A DNA stretch of 64,000 nt from Pseudomonadota bacterium (GCA_030145845.1 JAIXHJ010000011.1:62001-126000), one strand, 5' to 3'. Counted from the first letter of the stretch, positions 34,016 to 43,346 are shown. A program made the numbers and translations. The notes: a model not told the origin generated them from the sequence alone.

Positions 34016-35730
34016 CAGTTGCCCCCGTCATCCAGCGTGGCGGAAACACGGAAGACTTCATCCAGGGAGGTAACTCCGGCACGGGCATAATCCAGCGCAC
34101 ACAATGCCAGTGAACGGAATCCGCTCTGTCGTTCCGCCTGTTCAGAAAATGCCTGCAGGTCATCACGGCGCATGGCAGCCACCAGCTCCGGCGTCATTTC
34201 CAGCAGTTCATAAACACCGATACGGCCGTTATAGCCGGTGTTGTGACAGTGATGACAACCATGAGCAGCCTGGTAAGAAGAATTACCGGCACCCGTTTCC
34301 AGAGTTTCCAGCCACAGCATTTCCTGCGCAGATGGCTGCTGTTCCTGACGGCAGTGCGGACAGAGCTTCTTCACCAGCCGCTGCGCCACAATGGCGCGCA
34401 GCGACGAAGCGACCAGATAACGGTCAACGCCCATGTCCAGCAGCCTTGCCACACTGGAAACAGCATCATTGGTATGCAGGGTGGACAGCACCATGTGGCC
34501 GGTCATGGCTGCACGCAGACCAATTTCGGCGGTCTCGTGGTCACGCATTTCCCCGACCAGAATAATATCCGGGTCCTGACGCACGGCTGCGCGCAGCACC
34601 GTGGCAAATTCCAGTCCAACCTTAGGGTTGACCTGCACCTGATTAACCCGCGGCAGCCGGTATTCAATCGGGTCTTCGGCGGTAATAATCTTCTTTTCCG
34701 GCTGATTCAGCAGCGACAAGGCGGCATACAGCGAGGTGGTTTTACCACTCCCGGTCGGGCCGGTCACCAGCACCAGTCCATGCGGGCGGTGAATTAAATA
34801 TTCAAAACGTTGCTGCAGGGCTTCCGGCATACCCAGTTTATGCAGTTCAAGAATACCGGCACTCTGGTCCAGCAGACGCATCACCACCGATTCGCCGAAC
34901 TGAACCGGCATGGTCGACAGTCGTACGTCGATATTTTTATGCAGCACGCGGATATTAAAACGGCCATCCTGCGGCAGACGTTTTTCTGAAATATCCAGCC
35001 CCGACATAATCTTCAGACGCGAGACCAGCGCCGATGCCACGCGTCGCTCTTTCATCACCTGTTCCTGCAGCTCGCCATCCACCCGCAGACGGATACGCAA
35101 CTGATTCTCTTCCGGCTCAATGTGAATATCGGATGCTTTAATCTGCACGGCATCTTCAAACAGACTCTGCAGCAGGCGGACAACCGGCGCGTCATTGACA
35201 TCCGATGACAGCGCCATTTCATCAATATCAAACTCGCTGCCACGCAGTTCACCTTCCAGCTCACCGGCAATCGTCGCCATCTGCTCCTGCCGGCGGTACA
35301 TGGCATCCAGAATGGTGAGCAACTCAGACTCGCGCACAAAAGCGGGATAGACGGTGGTTTTCAGAATCCGCTGCAGATCGTCAATCGCCATCAGATCGGT
35401 GGGATCTGACATCCCCACCAGCAGGCCATTTCTTTCTTCTGATAAAGCAATGGCGCGGTAACGGCGGGCATGTGTTTCCGGCAGGCGCAGCACCAGCTGC
35501 TGATTAATGCGGAAGCGGCTCAGATCAATAAAAGGGTAATTGAAATAATCGGCCAGCGTGCGCAGCATTTCATCTTCACGGACGAAGCCCAGATCAGTAA
35601 TTGCCCGGCCAAGTTTTTTACCGGTTTTTTTCTGTTCCGTCAGTGCCTGCAACAGCTGATCTTCGGTAATCAGCCCTTTCTCCTGCAGAAGGTCACCAAC
35701 ACGGACTTTTTTGCGCTGCGGAGTTTCCAC
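34015..35730 (-). CDS. mshE: MSHA extension ATPase MshE with c-di-GMP-binding N-domain
   Basis: The 571-residue motor has Walker A GPTGSGKTTSLYA (about 322), the Asp box and Walker B DPDIILVGEMRDHETAE (about 385), and a four-cysteine zinc module (CPHC...CHHC, about 455-495). At the N-terminus are two 24-residue MshEN motifs (starting RVGDLLQEKGLITEDQ and KLGRAITDLGFVREDE, residues 10-60) separated by KKTGK, the pattern that binds c-di-GMP. So pilus extension is likely to be switched on by c-di-GMP. No PilT-type retraction ATPase is in this locus. Confidence 0.93.
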   Translation of the reverse strand: METPQRKKVRVGDLLQEKGLITEDQLLQALTEQKKTGKKLGRAITDLGFVREDEMLRTLADYFNYPFIDLSRFRINQQLVLRLPETHARRYRAIALSEERNGLLVGMSDPTDLMAIDDLQRILKTTVYPAFVRESELLTILDAMYRRQEQMATIAGELEGELRGSEFDIDEMALSSDVNDAPVVRLLQSLFEDAVQIKASDIHIEPEENQLRIRLRVDGELQEQVMKERRVASALVSRLKIMSGLDISEKRLPQDGRFNIRVLHKNIDVRLSTMPVQFGESVVMRLLDQSAGILELHKLGMPEALQQRFEYLIHRPHGLVLVTGPTGSGKTTSLYAALSLLNQPEKKIITAEDPIEYRLPRVNQVQVNPKVGLEFATVLRAAVRQDPDIILVGEMRDHETAEIGLRAAMTGHMVLSTLHTNDAVSSVARLLDMGVDRYLVASSLRAIVAQRLVKKLCPHCRQEQQPSAQEMLWLETLETGAGNSSYQAAHGCHHCHNTGYNGRIGVYELLEMTPELVAAMRRDDLQAFSEQAERQSGFRSLALCALDYARAGVTSLDEVFRVSATLDDGGN

Positions 35731-35733
35731 CTG

Positions 35734-36657
35734 TTACCTCAACTGCTGTATTTTGCCGGTCACCCAACGCCGTTGCTCCGGCGTCAGCGAATAATGCATC
35801 AGGGTATTTTCCAGCACTGAGCGCGCCGGCAGAGGCTTGCCCTGAGCTTCCCACGCCGCGGCCAGTGCCAGCGGCCAGTTCACGACCCCCGGCTGCAATA
35901 CGATCAGCTGCTGATAAGGCACCACCGCATCGGCGGCATAACCCAGCATATGCAGACCCGGAGCCGCCACCGCCAGCCAGTGTTCATCGTTGTCGCTGCG
36001 CTGCGCACGGTAATAATCGACAAAGGCCTGACGGTCAGACTGTTCCAGCAGAATGCGTAATTTCAGCGTGCGGTAATCGGGCGCAGAATTCAGCGCCAGA
36101 GCCTGTTCAACTGCAAGCAAGGCCTGATCTGCCTGGCCGTTCTGCAGCGCTGTCAGCGCGCTGAGATACTTCTGCTGGGCGTCAGAATGACGACGTATGA
36201 CTCTGGCTGCCGGCACGGCTTCAGAATACTCAGCCCTGTCTGCCGAGAGAGCTTTCACCGCTGCCACTGGCGCGGCTATGCGTTCTTCAGCCACGACCTG
36301 CGGCAGTTGCTCCGGTGCGTCTGAAACCTCAGCCTCTGACGACCGTTTTTCTGCGGTCACCGCCGGTGCTTCAGTCAGCGTTACCGCCTTGTTTTCAGCC
36401 GCCTTATTTTCGGCCACCTGTGGCACTGCCGCGGTCGCTGCGCGGCTGACCAGCGCAGGCTCAACCGCGCCCTGCGGCAGCCCGGAGCGCTGCATCAGCA
36501 CGAAGGCAACAAATACCGCGACCACAACCAGTGTCACCACAACCGTCAGCACGGGGAAACGACGGCTCTGCTCCGCAGGTGCCGACAAAGCCCCCGGCAA
36601 CGCCGTCACCGGCTCGCGGCGGTCAATATCCTGCAGCACCTGATGCAACAGACTCAT
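35734..36657 (-). CDS. mshN: MSHA biogenesis protein MshN (TPR)
   Basis: ATG 36657 overlaps the mshM stop as ATGA and gives 307 residues; longer in-frame starts are less likely. The protein starts MSLLHQVLQDIDRRE, the conserved MshN N-terminus. A membrane helix follows (VLTVVVTLVVVAVFVAFVLM, about 37-56), then a long Ala/Glu/Pro/Val linker. The C-terminal TPR-like repeats (about 160-300) include YLSALTALQNGQADQALLAV. It is a periplasm-facing assembly factor. Confidence 0.85.
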   Translation of the reverse strand: MSLLHQVLQDIDRREPVTALPGALSAPAEQSRRFPVLTVVVTLVVVAVFVAFVLMQRSGLPQGAVEPALVSRAATAAVPQVAENKAAENKAVTLTEAPAVTAEKRSSEAEVSDAPEQLPQVVAEERIAAPVAAVKALSADRAEYSEAVPAARVIRRHSDAQQKYLSALTALQNGQADQALLAVEQALALNSAPDYRTLKLRILLEQSDRQAFVDYYRAQRSDNDEHWLAVAAPGLHMLGYAADAVVPYQQLIVLQPGVVNWPLALAAAWEAQGKPLPARSVLENTLMHYSLTPEQRRWVTGKIQQLR

Positions 36658-37562
36658 AACACCACCAGCATGAAGGCGCCGGCAATCGCCAGACAATGCC
36701 AGAGCAGCGACGGTGACGGCATCACCATGGCGCCTTCGGTGTCGGCTACCGCCCGCAGCACATGAGCTTCATCCAGCTCATGGCTACCGGAACCATAACC
36801 GGCCAGCAGGGTTTTGGCCGCCAGTACATTAATCAGACGCGGTATACCGCCACTGGCCTGCCACAGTATTTTCAGCGCCGCCGGACGGAACAGCGGCATA
36901 CCCCGGTAACCGGCAAGGGTCAGACGCTGCTGCAGATACACCGCCAGTGCTTCACAGTTGGCCAGCGGCTCCAGCCGCGCAGAATAAGTGATACGCTGCC
37001 GTAACTGACGCAGCTCCGGCGACGCCAGCATGCGGTCCAGTTCGGGCTGACCAAATAAAACGATCTGCAGCAGTTTCTGGCGTTCAGTTTCAAGATTGGA
37101 GATCAGCCGCAGCGCTTCCAGGGTCGCCTGCGGCATGCACTGAGCTTCGTCAATAATCAGCACCAGCGGACGGCCGGCAGAAGCCATATTCAGCAGGCAT
37201 TCCTGTACATGGCCCGGTACCTGACTGTCACTCAGATGACTGTCATCAATCCCCAATTCGCGCGCCAGTACCCGCCATAAAGCGGTCTGACTCAGATCCG
37301 GATTGGGAATATAGGCCGTCGGCACCCGCATAGCGGCCAGGCTGTTTAACAGGCGGCGGCATAACAGGGTTTTACCCGTCCCCACTTCGCCGCTGATTTT
37401 GACAAAACCTTCGCCCGACGACAGGGCAAACATCAGGGTATCAAAGGCTTCTTTCTGACTGGGCAAATCGACATAAAATCCGGTATCCGGAGTCAGTCCG
37501 AACGCTGGCTGACTCAGCCCGTAAAACTGTTCACAGGCATGCTTCAGTTCAGTCAGCTGCAT
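36654..37562 (-). CDS. mshM: MSHA biogenesis ATPase MshM (ExeA-like)
   Basis: The 302-residue AAA ATPase has a typical ExeA start (FYGLSQPAFGLTPDTGFYV), Walker A GEVGTGKTLL (about 59) and Walker B PLVLIIDEAQCMP (about 130). It ends in a membrane helix (LLWHCLAIAGAFMLVVL). The ExeA group helps to assemble the secretin through peptidoglycan. It overlaps mshL by 14 bases. Confidence 0.88.
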   Translation of the reverse strand: MQLTELKHACEQFYGLSQPAFGLTPDTGFYVDLPSQKEAFDTLMFALSSGEGFVKISGEVGTGKTLLCRRLLNSLAAMRVPTAYIPNPDLSQTALWRVLARELGIDDSHLSDSQVPGHVQECLLNMASAGRPLVLIIDEAQCMPQATLEALRLISNLETERQKLLQIVLFGQPELDRMLASPELRQLRQRITYSARLEPLANCEALAVYLQQRLTLAGYRGMPLFRPAALKILWQASGGIPRLINVLAAKTLLAGYGSGSHELDEAHVLRAVADTEGAMVMPSPSLLWHCLAIAGAFMLVVL

Positions 37563-39219
37563 AATCTCTCCAGGCAGGCAGCGCCTGAGAATAGCGTTTA
37601 TTCAGCGCATCAACCTGATCGTCGCTCAGGGCGGTATCAATAATCCGTGGCTGAATCAGAATGACCAGTTCGCTCTGTACCGATTCTTCCCGTTGCTGCG
37701 AGAAAAACCAGCCCAGCAGCGGAATTTTGCCCAGCCCCGGCACCCCGGCTTCTGTCACGGTTTTGCTGTTTTTCATCAGACCACCGATCACCACGACCTG
37801 CCCGGAGCGGGCACGGATAATCGAATCGGTTTCACGGACCGAGCTGTACGCCAGCGGCAGGGTATAATCGTCATCGTTCAGCTGAATGGTTTTCTGCTTT
37901 TCTTCCACTTCTGTAACCGTCGGATGCACGTGCAGGGTGACTTCCTGGTTATCACCGACCTGCGGGGTCACGTCCAGCGCGATACCGGAAAAAAACGGTG
38001 TCAGCTCAATATCCGGGGTATCACTGGTGGTGGTGGTAGTGGATGTCGTGGTGGTACTGACGTCCGTTACAAAGAATTCATCGGTACCGACTTTGATCAC
38101 GGCTTTCTGATTATTGACCGTGGCAATCCGCGGGCTCGACAGCACCCGCACATCGCCCTGCGTTTTCAGCAGCTGCAGTGCTCCGGTAAAATCGCCGAGA
38201 GAAAAATTGGCGGTAAAAATACCTTCAATCAGATCCGGATTTTCCAGGGCTGCAGAGGATAAGTCAGTACCGACCTGATAATCACTGCCGCGGTAATTTT
38301 TTCCGCCCAGTGCCGTCCAGTTAATTCCTGACTGGAAACCATCGTTCAGTGTGACTTCAACAATTTTGGCTTCAATCAGTACCTGTTTCTGCACACTCAG
38401 TTCAGCCCGTTCGAGATAATCCCCGACCGATGCCAGCGTCGCCGGCATGGCTTTGATAATGACGATACCGGCGTGCGGATCCACCACCACACTGGCATCC
38501 GCCTCATGGCCGACCATCAGTTCCAGTGTCTGTTTCAGACTGTGCCAGAAATCCGTAATGGATTCCGTTTCCACCTGACTGCTGGCCGCGGTTCTGGATG
38601 AGGTACCGGATGTGGAAGTCACCGAATTACTGCCCGATTTTTTTGATACTTCCTCAGTGAAGGTAACCTGTCCGCTGCTGACCCGCATCCCGGACAGACC
38701 GGAACGTTTTACGTTCAGATAATTGATCGGAAAAATCCGTGTCTGCTGACGGCTGGGCAGAACCTGAATACCGTAGGCAGAACGGATAAAGTCAAAACCG
38801 TACAGGTCACGCACCGCCTGCAGGGTTTCCAGCAGTGTCACCTGTTTCAGGTTCAGGGTGATATTGCCCTGCACCTGCGGATGCACGACCAGATTATTGT
38901 CGGTGCCATCGACCAGGCTGTTAAAAAAAGTCGCCGCCGGTACTTCACTGGCAATCACATCAAAACGGTCTTCGGTCTTTTTCTGCGGCTGCAGCGGCGG
39001 CAGCAGGCTGGTCAGGTCCAGCGCCTGCGGGGCGGCCACCTGAGGCTGTGGATCGGTGGCCAGCAGTGGTTCAGCAACAGAAGTTGTTTGCTGTTGCTGA
39101 GCTGTCGTGGTGGCACAGCCGGACAACAGCGGCAGCACGCAGATAACGCCTGCCAGCCAGAAACGGAACGCTGAAATAAAGCTGAAATGACGGATAGCTG
39201 AGCTGAACAAAATAAACAC
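37549..39219 (-). CDS. mshL: MSHA outer-membrane secretin MshL
   Basis: The 556-residue lipoprotein starts at a GTG directly after the mshK stop. The signal ends at LSGC (lipobox, Cys about residue 35). An STN-like domain is near 95-165 and a secretin domain covers about 285-530, including VIGGLMKNSKTVTEAGVPGLGKIPLLGWFF, abbreviated here as VIGGLMKN and PGLGKIPLLGWFF. A poly-Thr loop (TTTTSTTTTT) near 385 and a Ser/Thr patch near 200 are odd low-complexity inserts. It forms the pore for the fibre. Confidence 0.92.
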   Translation of the reverse strand: MFILFSSAIRHFSFISAFRFWLAGVICVLPLLSGCATTTAQQQQTTSVAEPLLATDPQPQVAAPQALDLTSLLPPLQPQKKTEDRFDVIASEVPAATFFNSLVDGTDNNLVVHPQVQGNITLNLKQVTLLETLQAVRDLYGFDFIRSAYGIQVLPSRQQTRIFPINYLNVKRSGLSGMRVSSGQVTFTEEVSKKSGSNSVTSTSGTSSRTAASSQVETESITDFWHSLKQTLELMVGHEADASVVVDPHAGIVIIKAMPATLASVGDYLERAELSVQKQVLIEAKIVEVTLNDGFQSGINWTALGGKNYRGSDYQVGTDLSSAALENPDLIEGIFTANFSLGDFTGALQLLKTQGDVRVLSSPRIATVNNQKAVIKVGTDEFFVTDVSTTTTSTTTTTSDTPDIELTPFFSGIALDVTPQVGDNQEVTLHVHPTVTEVEEKQKTIQLNDDDYTLPLAYSSVRETDSIIRARSGQVVVIGGLMKNSKTVTEAGVPGLGKIPLLGWFFSQQREESVQSELVILIQPRIIDTALSDDQVDALNKRYSQALPAWRDYAAD

Positions 39220-39549
39220 CTATTGCGCCTTTTGCCGTGTATCTGTAAGTAAAGACAGTTCCTGCGTTTTCTGCCCGATTTTTATCAGCACGCGCCCGGG
39301 TTTAATATCCACAATCCGGGCATTGCCGATCACATCACCCTTACGCAGCAGACGGTTGTTAATCACGGCACTGCCACTGCCATTGCGGAAACTGACCTGC
39401 TGCAGCTGCAGCGGCTCCTGCGCTTCAGTGTGCAGCGGTGCAGCGGACATCCAGCCCGGTGGTTTCATCGGATCGCCGGCCTGTGCCCCGGCCGGTACCA
39501 GCAGCGCCCCTGACAGGACCCACACACATAACTTATTCACCGCCCACAA
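39220..39549 (-). CDS. mshK: MSHA biogenesis protein MshK (PilP-like)
   Basis: The 109-residue protein has a signal peptide (LCVWVLSGALLVPAGAQA) and a short periplasmic domain. The core SAVINNRLLRKGDVIGNARI followed by KPGRVLIKIGQKTQELSLL is the PilP/GspC-type homology region. It likely links the inner-membrane platform to the secretin. It overlaps mshJ by 17 bases. Confidence 0.8.
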   Translation of the reverse strand: MWAVNKLCVWVLSGALLVPAGAQAGDPMKPPGWMSAAPLHTEAQEPLQLQQVSFRNGSGSAVINNRLLRKGDVIGNARIVDIKPGRVLIKIGQKTQELSLLTDTRQKAQ

Positions 39550-40207
39550 CCTCCTGCTGACGGCTCAGCGTCGATACCTGAAACGTCAGATCACCCTGCG
39601 GGTAACGGCTGACATCAAAGGTCAGCTGCTCCCAGCCAATCACCCAGGGCAACTGATCGAGGGAACGCAGATAACTCACCACGCCCTGATAACTGCCGCG
39701 CATACTGACCTGCAGACTGTGCCGGAACAGCTGTACATCCTCGTAGCCGTCACCCAGTTCAACCCGCTTTGCCGGCAGGCTGACCAGTGATACCGGCTGC
39801 AGCCCCTGCTGCTGTGCCAGTACCGGTTCCAGCAGCGCTGTCATCTGTGCCGGCGACACCAGTGCACTGGTCAGTCTGGCGATGCGTTCATCCAGTAACG
39901 TCTGCCGTGCACTCAGCTGCGCCAGCTCATCCCTTAATGACTGGTTCGGGTCCTGCAACTGTTGCTGCTGCAGCAGTTGCAGTTCGCTCTGCAACTGCTG
40001 ATTGGCAGCTTTCTGTTCCTGCTGCTCCTGCCATTGCAGGCCAATGCTGTGCCACAGCGGCTGAGCCAGCAGCAGAACCACCACGGCCACCAGCAGCAGA
40101 TTCAGCGTCAGCCGGGTCAGCAACTGTTCGCGGGCAGACATGGCCTGATAGCCGGCGATCATTTTTTTCGGCAGTGGCGCCCGCCACCAGTAACGCAGTG
40201 ATTTCAC
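39533..40207 (-). CDS. mshJ: MSHA biogenesis protein MshJ (PilO-like)
   Basis: The 224-residue protein has a membrane helix (LLLVAVVVLLLAQPLW, about 36-51), a long glutamine-rich coiled coil (QWQEQQEQKAANQQLQSELQ and on to about residue 120), and a ferredoxin-like C-terminal domain. This is the PilO/GspM plan. It pairs with MshI2 in the alignment complex. The four-base overlap with mshI2 (ATGA) supports coupling. Confidence 0.82.
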   Translation of the reverse strand: MKSLRYWWRAPLPKKMIAGYQAMSAREQLLTRLTLNLLLVAVVVLLLAQPLWHSIGLQWQEQQEQKAANQQLQSELQLLQQQQLQDPNQSLRDELAQLSARQTLLDERIARLTSALVSPAQMTALLEPVLAQQQGLQPVSLVSLPAKRVELGDGYEDVQLFRHSLQVSMRGSYQGVVSYLRSLDQLPWVIGWEQLTFDVSRYPQGDLTFQVSTLSRQQEVVGGE

Positions 40208-40851
40208 CGGCGACCTCCCATGGCTACAGAGGAGGAAGCCGCGTCGGCCGGTGGGCGGGTATCAAGCCGGAACATCAGCCAGGACTTACCGTCCACTTCA
40301 TTCAGGTCAATCTGGCGGAAAGCACGCTGGCGGTAAGCCGGCTGTGCCACCAGCGTGGCGATATAGGGTGAGATCTGCTGTGCCTGACGCATATAGCCAC
40401 GCAGCTCGATGTTGCTGCCGCGGTCAAACAGCGAAAAACCGGACAGCCAGATATTGTCGTTATTCACGTCGGCCAGCTGAGCAACCAGTGGCGTAAAGGA
40501 CGCCTGTTCGCCGATATTTTCCTGGCTCAGATAGGTCAGCACGCGTTGACTGTTCTGCACACCAGCGCGCAGGCTTTCAACCTGACTCTGCAGTTGCGCA
40601 TCAGGGGTCAGTGGCGGCAGACGGGATTTCTCATGCAGCAGTTGTTGCTGCAACTCAGCGCCGGCGGCGCTCAGGGTCTGCGTCTGATACACGGCCCAGC
40701 GCTGCCCACCGAACAACAGCAGAGTCAGCAGCAGCGCGGCCAGTGCTGACAGCAGCAGCTGATTGAGCAGACGACGGATATCGGCCGGCATCGCCGGTGG
40801 ACGGAATTCCCCGGTATAAAAATTAATCCGCTGGCGGATTTCACGACTCAT
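40204..40851 (-). CDS. MSHA biogenesis protein MshI2 (PilN-like)
   Basis: The 215-residue protein starts IRQRINFYTGEFRPP, close to the PilN motif that inserts into the PilM groove. A membrane helix follows (LLNQLLLSALAALLLTLLLF) and a coiled coil plus small domain end it. It bridges cytoplasmic MshI to periplasmic MshJ. It overlaps mshI and mshJ by four bases each. Confidence 0.82.
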   Translation of the reverse strand: MSREIRQRINFYTGEFRPPAMPADIRRLLNQLLLSALAALLLTLLLFGGQRWAVYQTQTLSAAGAELQQQLLHEKSRLPPLTPDAQLQSQVESLRAGVQNSQRVLTYLSQENIGEQASFTPLVAQLADVNNDNIWLSGFSLFDRGSNIELRGYMRQAQQISPYIATLVAQPAYRQRAFRQIDLNEVDGKSWLMFRLDTRPPADAASSSVAMGGRR

Positions 40852-41795
40852 AGCAGGGCCTCCCGGCTCAGCGCACTGCCCAGCGCCGTCACCGCCGAGG
40901 CAGTCAGTGGCTGGTCATGATCGCCGGTCAGTACTGCGGCCGAAAACCGGCGTACCGGCACATTAATACTCTGCTCCAGCGTCGGCAGGAAACCACTGTC
41001 CTGAATATCCGCATCGTCCGGGGTCAGCACCCAGATTTCACCGACCATCCCCATCCCCAGCTGACTGTCGAAATAATCCAGCGAGCGCTGTACTTCCAGT
41101 GCCAGCGTTTCAATATGCTGGCTGTTATCCAGTGAAAAACCGGTATCCGCCGTGTCCGCTTTCAGCTGCTGTGCACCGATATTCAGATGCCGGGTCAGAT
41201 ACAGAGCGCCGTCGCGGTAGAGATAGATCATGCCGTCAGTGGCATCCAGCCGCAGAATACCGACCGCCTGCTCAGGAACCATTGCGCTGACCAGCGACAG
41301 CAGGCTGAGTTCAGGAATGGTGATGGTGTCGAGTATCAGCCCGGCATGCCGGCACCAGCTGACCAGTTCGCGGATAACCGTACGGGCCACCACGGTGGCG
41401 AAAACCATATCCATACGGCCACGGTAGGCATCGGGCGGCATACGGAAGCCCTGTACCAGAGCGTCATCTGTCGGAATACTGATCAGATCGCCGATACGGA
41501 AGCGCAGGGCATCATTGAGTTCATCATCACTGACCGGTGGCGCTTCCACCAGGTGCAGTTCGTAATCCAGCCGGTCCAGGGAGATTACCGCCGGCACGCC
41601 CTGCAGCTGTTTTCTGCTCAGCCATTGCTCCAGCCCGGCCAGACCCTGCTCCCCCTCTGCCGGCGAATAACGGTCTGTTACGGCGTCGCCGGACCAGAGT
41701 ACGGCGTAGGCCTGACCGTGGTGCAGTTCAATTCCCAGACAGCGTGTATCCCGCACCTGCCGGCGGGCGGATAATGTTTGCCAGGGCCAGCCCAT
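40848..41795 (-). CDS. mshI: MSHA biogenesis protein MshI (PilM-like)
   Basis: This 315-residue protein is the first gene of the minus-strand msh operon. It has the actin-like PilM fold: CLGIELHHGQAYAVLW (phosphate 1), SLDRLDYELHLVEAPPVSDD, and DATDGMIYLYRDGALYLTRH (phosphate 2). GAGG lies five bases before ATG 41795. It sits on the cytoplasmic face and recruits MshI2. A candidate -10 (TACACT) is upstream but with no good -35. Confidence 0.85.
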   Translation of the reverse strand: MGWPWQTLSARRQVRDTRCLGIELHHGQAYAVLWSGDAVTDRYSPAEGEQGLAGLEQWLSRKQLQGVPAVISLDRLDYELHLVEAPPVSDDELNDALRFRIGDLISIPTDDALVQGFRMPPDAYRGRMDMVFATVVARTVIRELVSWCRHAGLILDTITIPELSLLSLVSAMVPEQAVGILRLDATDGMIYLYRDGALYLTRHLNIGAQQLKADTADTGFSLDNSQHIETLALEVQRSLDYFDSQLGMGMVGEIWVLTPDDADIQDSGFLPTLEQSINVPVRRFSAAVLTGDHDQPLTASAVTALGSALSREALL

Positions 41796-41898
41796 GTAAC
41801 CTCACTCCGGTGAAAGACATTACTGGGGAAAGTGTAGACCATGAATCTGTCGCACGATGACCAGGTCATAAAATTCGTCTGCCTGACTGGCAAACCGT

Positions 41899-41904
41899 TA
41901 TAAT
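41899..41904 (+). promoter_or_regulatory. Candidate -10 of the trmL promoter
   Basis: TATAAT lies 26 bases before the trmL start codon. A -35 (TTCGTC, 41874-41879) would need a 19-base spacer, so it is weak. It faces away from the msh operon. Confidence 0.35.
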
Positions 41905-41930
41905 GAGCCGGCCAAGTCAGTGAGCCAGCT

Positions 41931-42395
41931 ATGTTCAATATTGTTCTGTTCGAACCCGAAATCCCGCCCAATACCGGCAATATTATCCGCCTGTGTGCCA
42001 ACACCGGCTGCCGCCTGCACCTGATTGAACCGCTGGGTTTCAGCATGGAAGAAAAGGCCCTGCGCCGCGCCGGGCTGGATTACAGTGAATGGGCCAGTGT
42101 CGTGATCCATCCTGATTACGCAACATTTCTGCAGGCTGAGCAGCCGCAGCGCCTGTTTGCCCTGACCACCAAAGGTTCGGTCACCCATTCGGATGCCTGC
42201 TTTCAGGCCGGTGATTATCTGATGTTCGGACCGGAGACCCGCGGCCTGCCGGAGGATGTGCGTGCTGCAATCCCGCAGGAACGCTGGCTGCGTCTGCCGA
42301 TGATGCCGCATTCACGCAGTATGAATCTGTCCAATGCGGTGGCCGTGATGGTGTATGAAGCCTGGCGGCAGATGGGATATGAGGGAGGAAGCTGA
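41931..42395 (+). CDS. trmL: tRNA (cytidine/uridine-34 2'-O)-methyltransferase
   Basis: The 154-residue SPOUT enzyme begins [20 protein letters not shown] and has the knot motifs [14 protein letters not shown] (about 102) and [20 protein letters not shown] (about 124). It methylates the wobble ribose of tRNA-Leu. It borders the msh locus on one side and secB (convergent) on the other, as yibK does in Pseudomonas. Confidence 0.95.
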   Translation: MFNIVLFEPEIPPNTGNIIRLCANTGCRLHLIEPLGFSMEEKALRRAGLDYSEWASVVIHPDYATFLQAEQPQRLFALTTKGSVTHSDACFQAGDYLMFGPETRGLPEDVRAAIPQERWLRLPMMPHSRSMNLSNAVAVMVYEAWRQMGYEGGS

Positions 42396-42436
42396 CGGCG
42401 GCCAGCTATCGCTGACCACCGCGGGGCGCAGATAAC

Positions 42437-42907
42437 TCAGTGAGTCGGCTGTTGTTCGCCCTGCTCTTCAGCCGCTTTGGCTTCCTGTGCCAGACGCTGC
42501 TGATACAGAGCATCAAAGTTGATCGGGGCCAGCATCAGTGCCGGGAAACCGCCTTTGACCACCATCGCATCCACACTTTCACGCAGATACGGGAACAGGA
42601 TATTCGGGCACATGGCGCCGAGCATCGGCTTCAGCTGCTGCTCCGGAATGTTGGCCATGGCAAACAGACCGGCCTGCACCAGCTCCACCAGGAAACCGGT
42701 TTCACCGTCATTACTGGCCGTTACCGTTACCTTGATGAATACCTCATAGTGGTTGTCATCCACTTTGCGGGCACCGCTGTTCAGGTCCAGCTTAATTTCC
42801 GGCTTCCACTCTTTGGTGAAAACTTTCGGTGTGTTCGGCGCTTCAAATGAAGAGTCTTTGATATAGATACGCTGCAGCGCGAACTGCGGTTGTTGATTCT
42901 CAGCCAT
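42437..42907 (-). CDS. secB: Protein-export chaperone SecB
   Basis: The 156-residue protein matches SecB in length and in core: FALQRIYIKDSSFEAPNTP, then LVELVQAGLFAMANIPEQQL and LFPYLRESVDAMVVKGGFPA. The C-terminus has an acidic tail. It keeps secreted proteins unfolded and hands them to SecA. It follows the rhodanese by 25 bases with no glutaredoxin gene between. Confidence 0.95.
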   Translation of the reverse strand: MAENQQPQFALQRIYIKDSSFEAPNTPKVFTKEWKPEIKLDLNSGARKVDDNHYEVFIKVTVTASNDGETGFLVELVQAGLFAMANIPEQQLKPMLGAMCPNILFPYLRESVDAMVVKGGFPALMLAPINFDALYQQRLAQEAKAAEEQGEQQPTH

Positions 42908-42932
42908 TGTTATTTCCCGTTAAAACCGGTGA

Positions 42933-43346
42933 TCAGCCACGGATCACCGGAAGATTCTGACTATTCCACTCCATCATGCCGCCGGTCAGACGCACAGCAT
43001 TGAAGCCCTTCTCGCTCAGCATTTTGCCGGCAACTTTCACTGTCTGGCCGGTTTTACAGACCAGAATGATCGGATGCTCTTTGTACTTATCCAGTTCGCC
43101 CATACGGCTGGCCAGATTGGCGTAAGGAATATTGACTGCGTTAGCCAGATGGCCTGCACTGAAATCCTTTTTATCCCGGATATCCAGTACCACAGCGTCG
43201 TCCCTGTTAATCAGCAGCGTGGCTTCAGACGGTGACACCGACTGCCCGCTGCGGCGGCTGTTATCCCACAGGAATGCCGCCAGGAAAGCGCCCCAGATTC
43301 CCACCAGCCACCAGTGATTGCCCACGAATTCAAACAGATGATCCAT
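42933..43346 (-). CDS. Membrane-anchored rhodanese (YibN-like)
   Basis: The 137-residue protein has one N-terminal membrane helix (WWLVGIWGAFLAAFLW) and a rhodanese domain with the active cysteine in IILVCKTGQTVKVAGK (about residue 93). It may transfer sulfur or act on cyanide or oxidised thiols at the membrane. The order secB-rhodanese on the minus strand is conserved in gammaproteobacteria. Confidence 0.88.
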   Translation of the reverse strand: MDHLFEFVGNHWWLVGIWGAFLAAFLWDNSRRSGQSVSPSEATLLINRDDAVVLDIRDKKDFSAGHLANAVNIPYANLASRMGELDKYKEHPIILVCKTGQTVKVAGKMLSEKGFNAVRLTGGMMEWNSQNLPVIRG

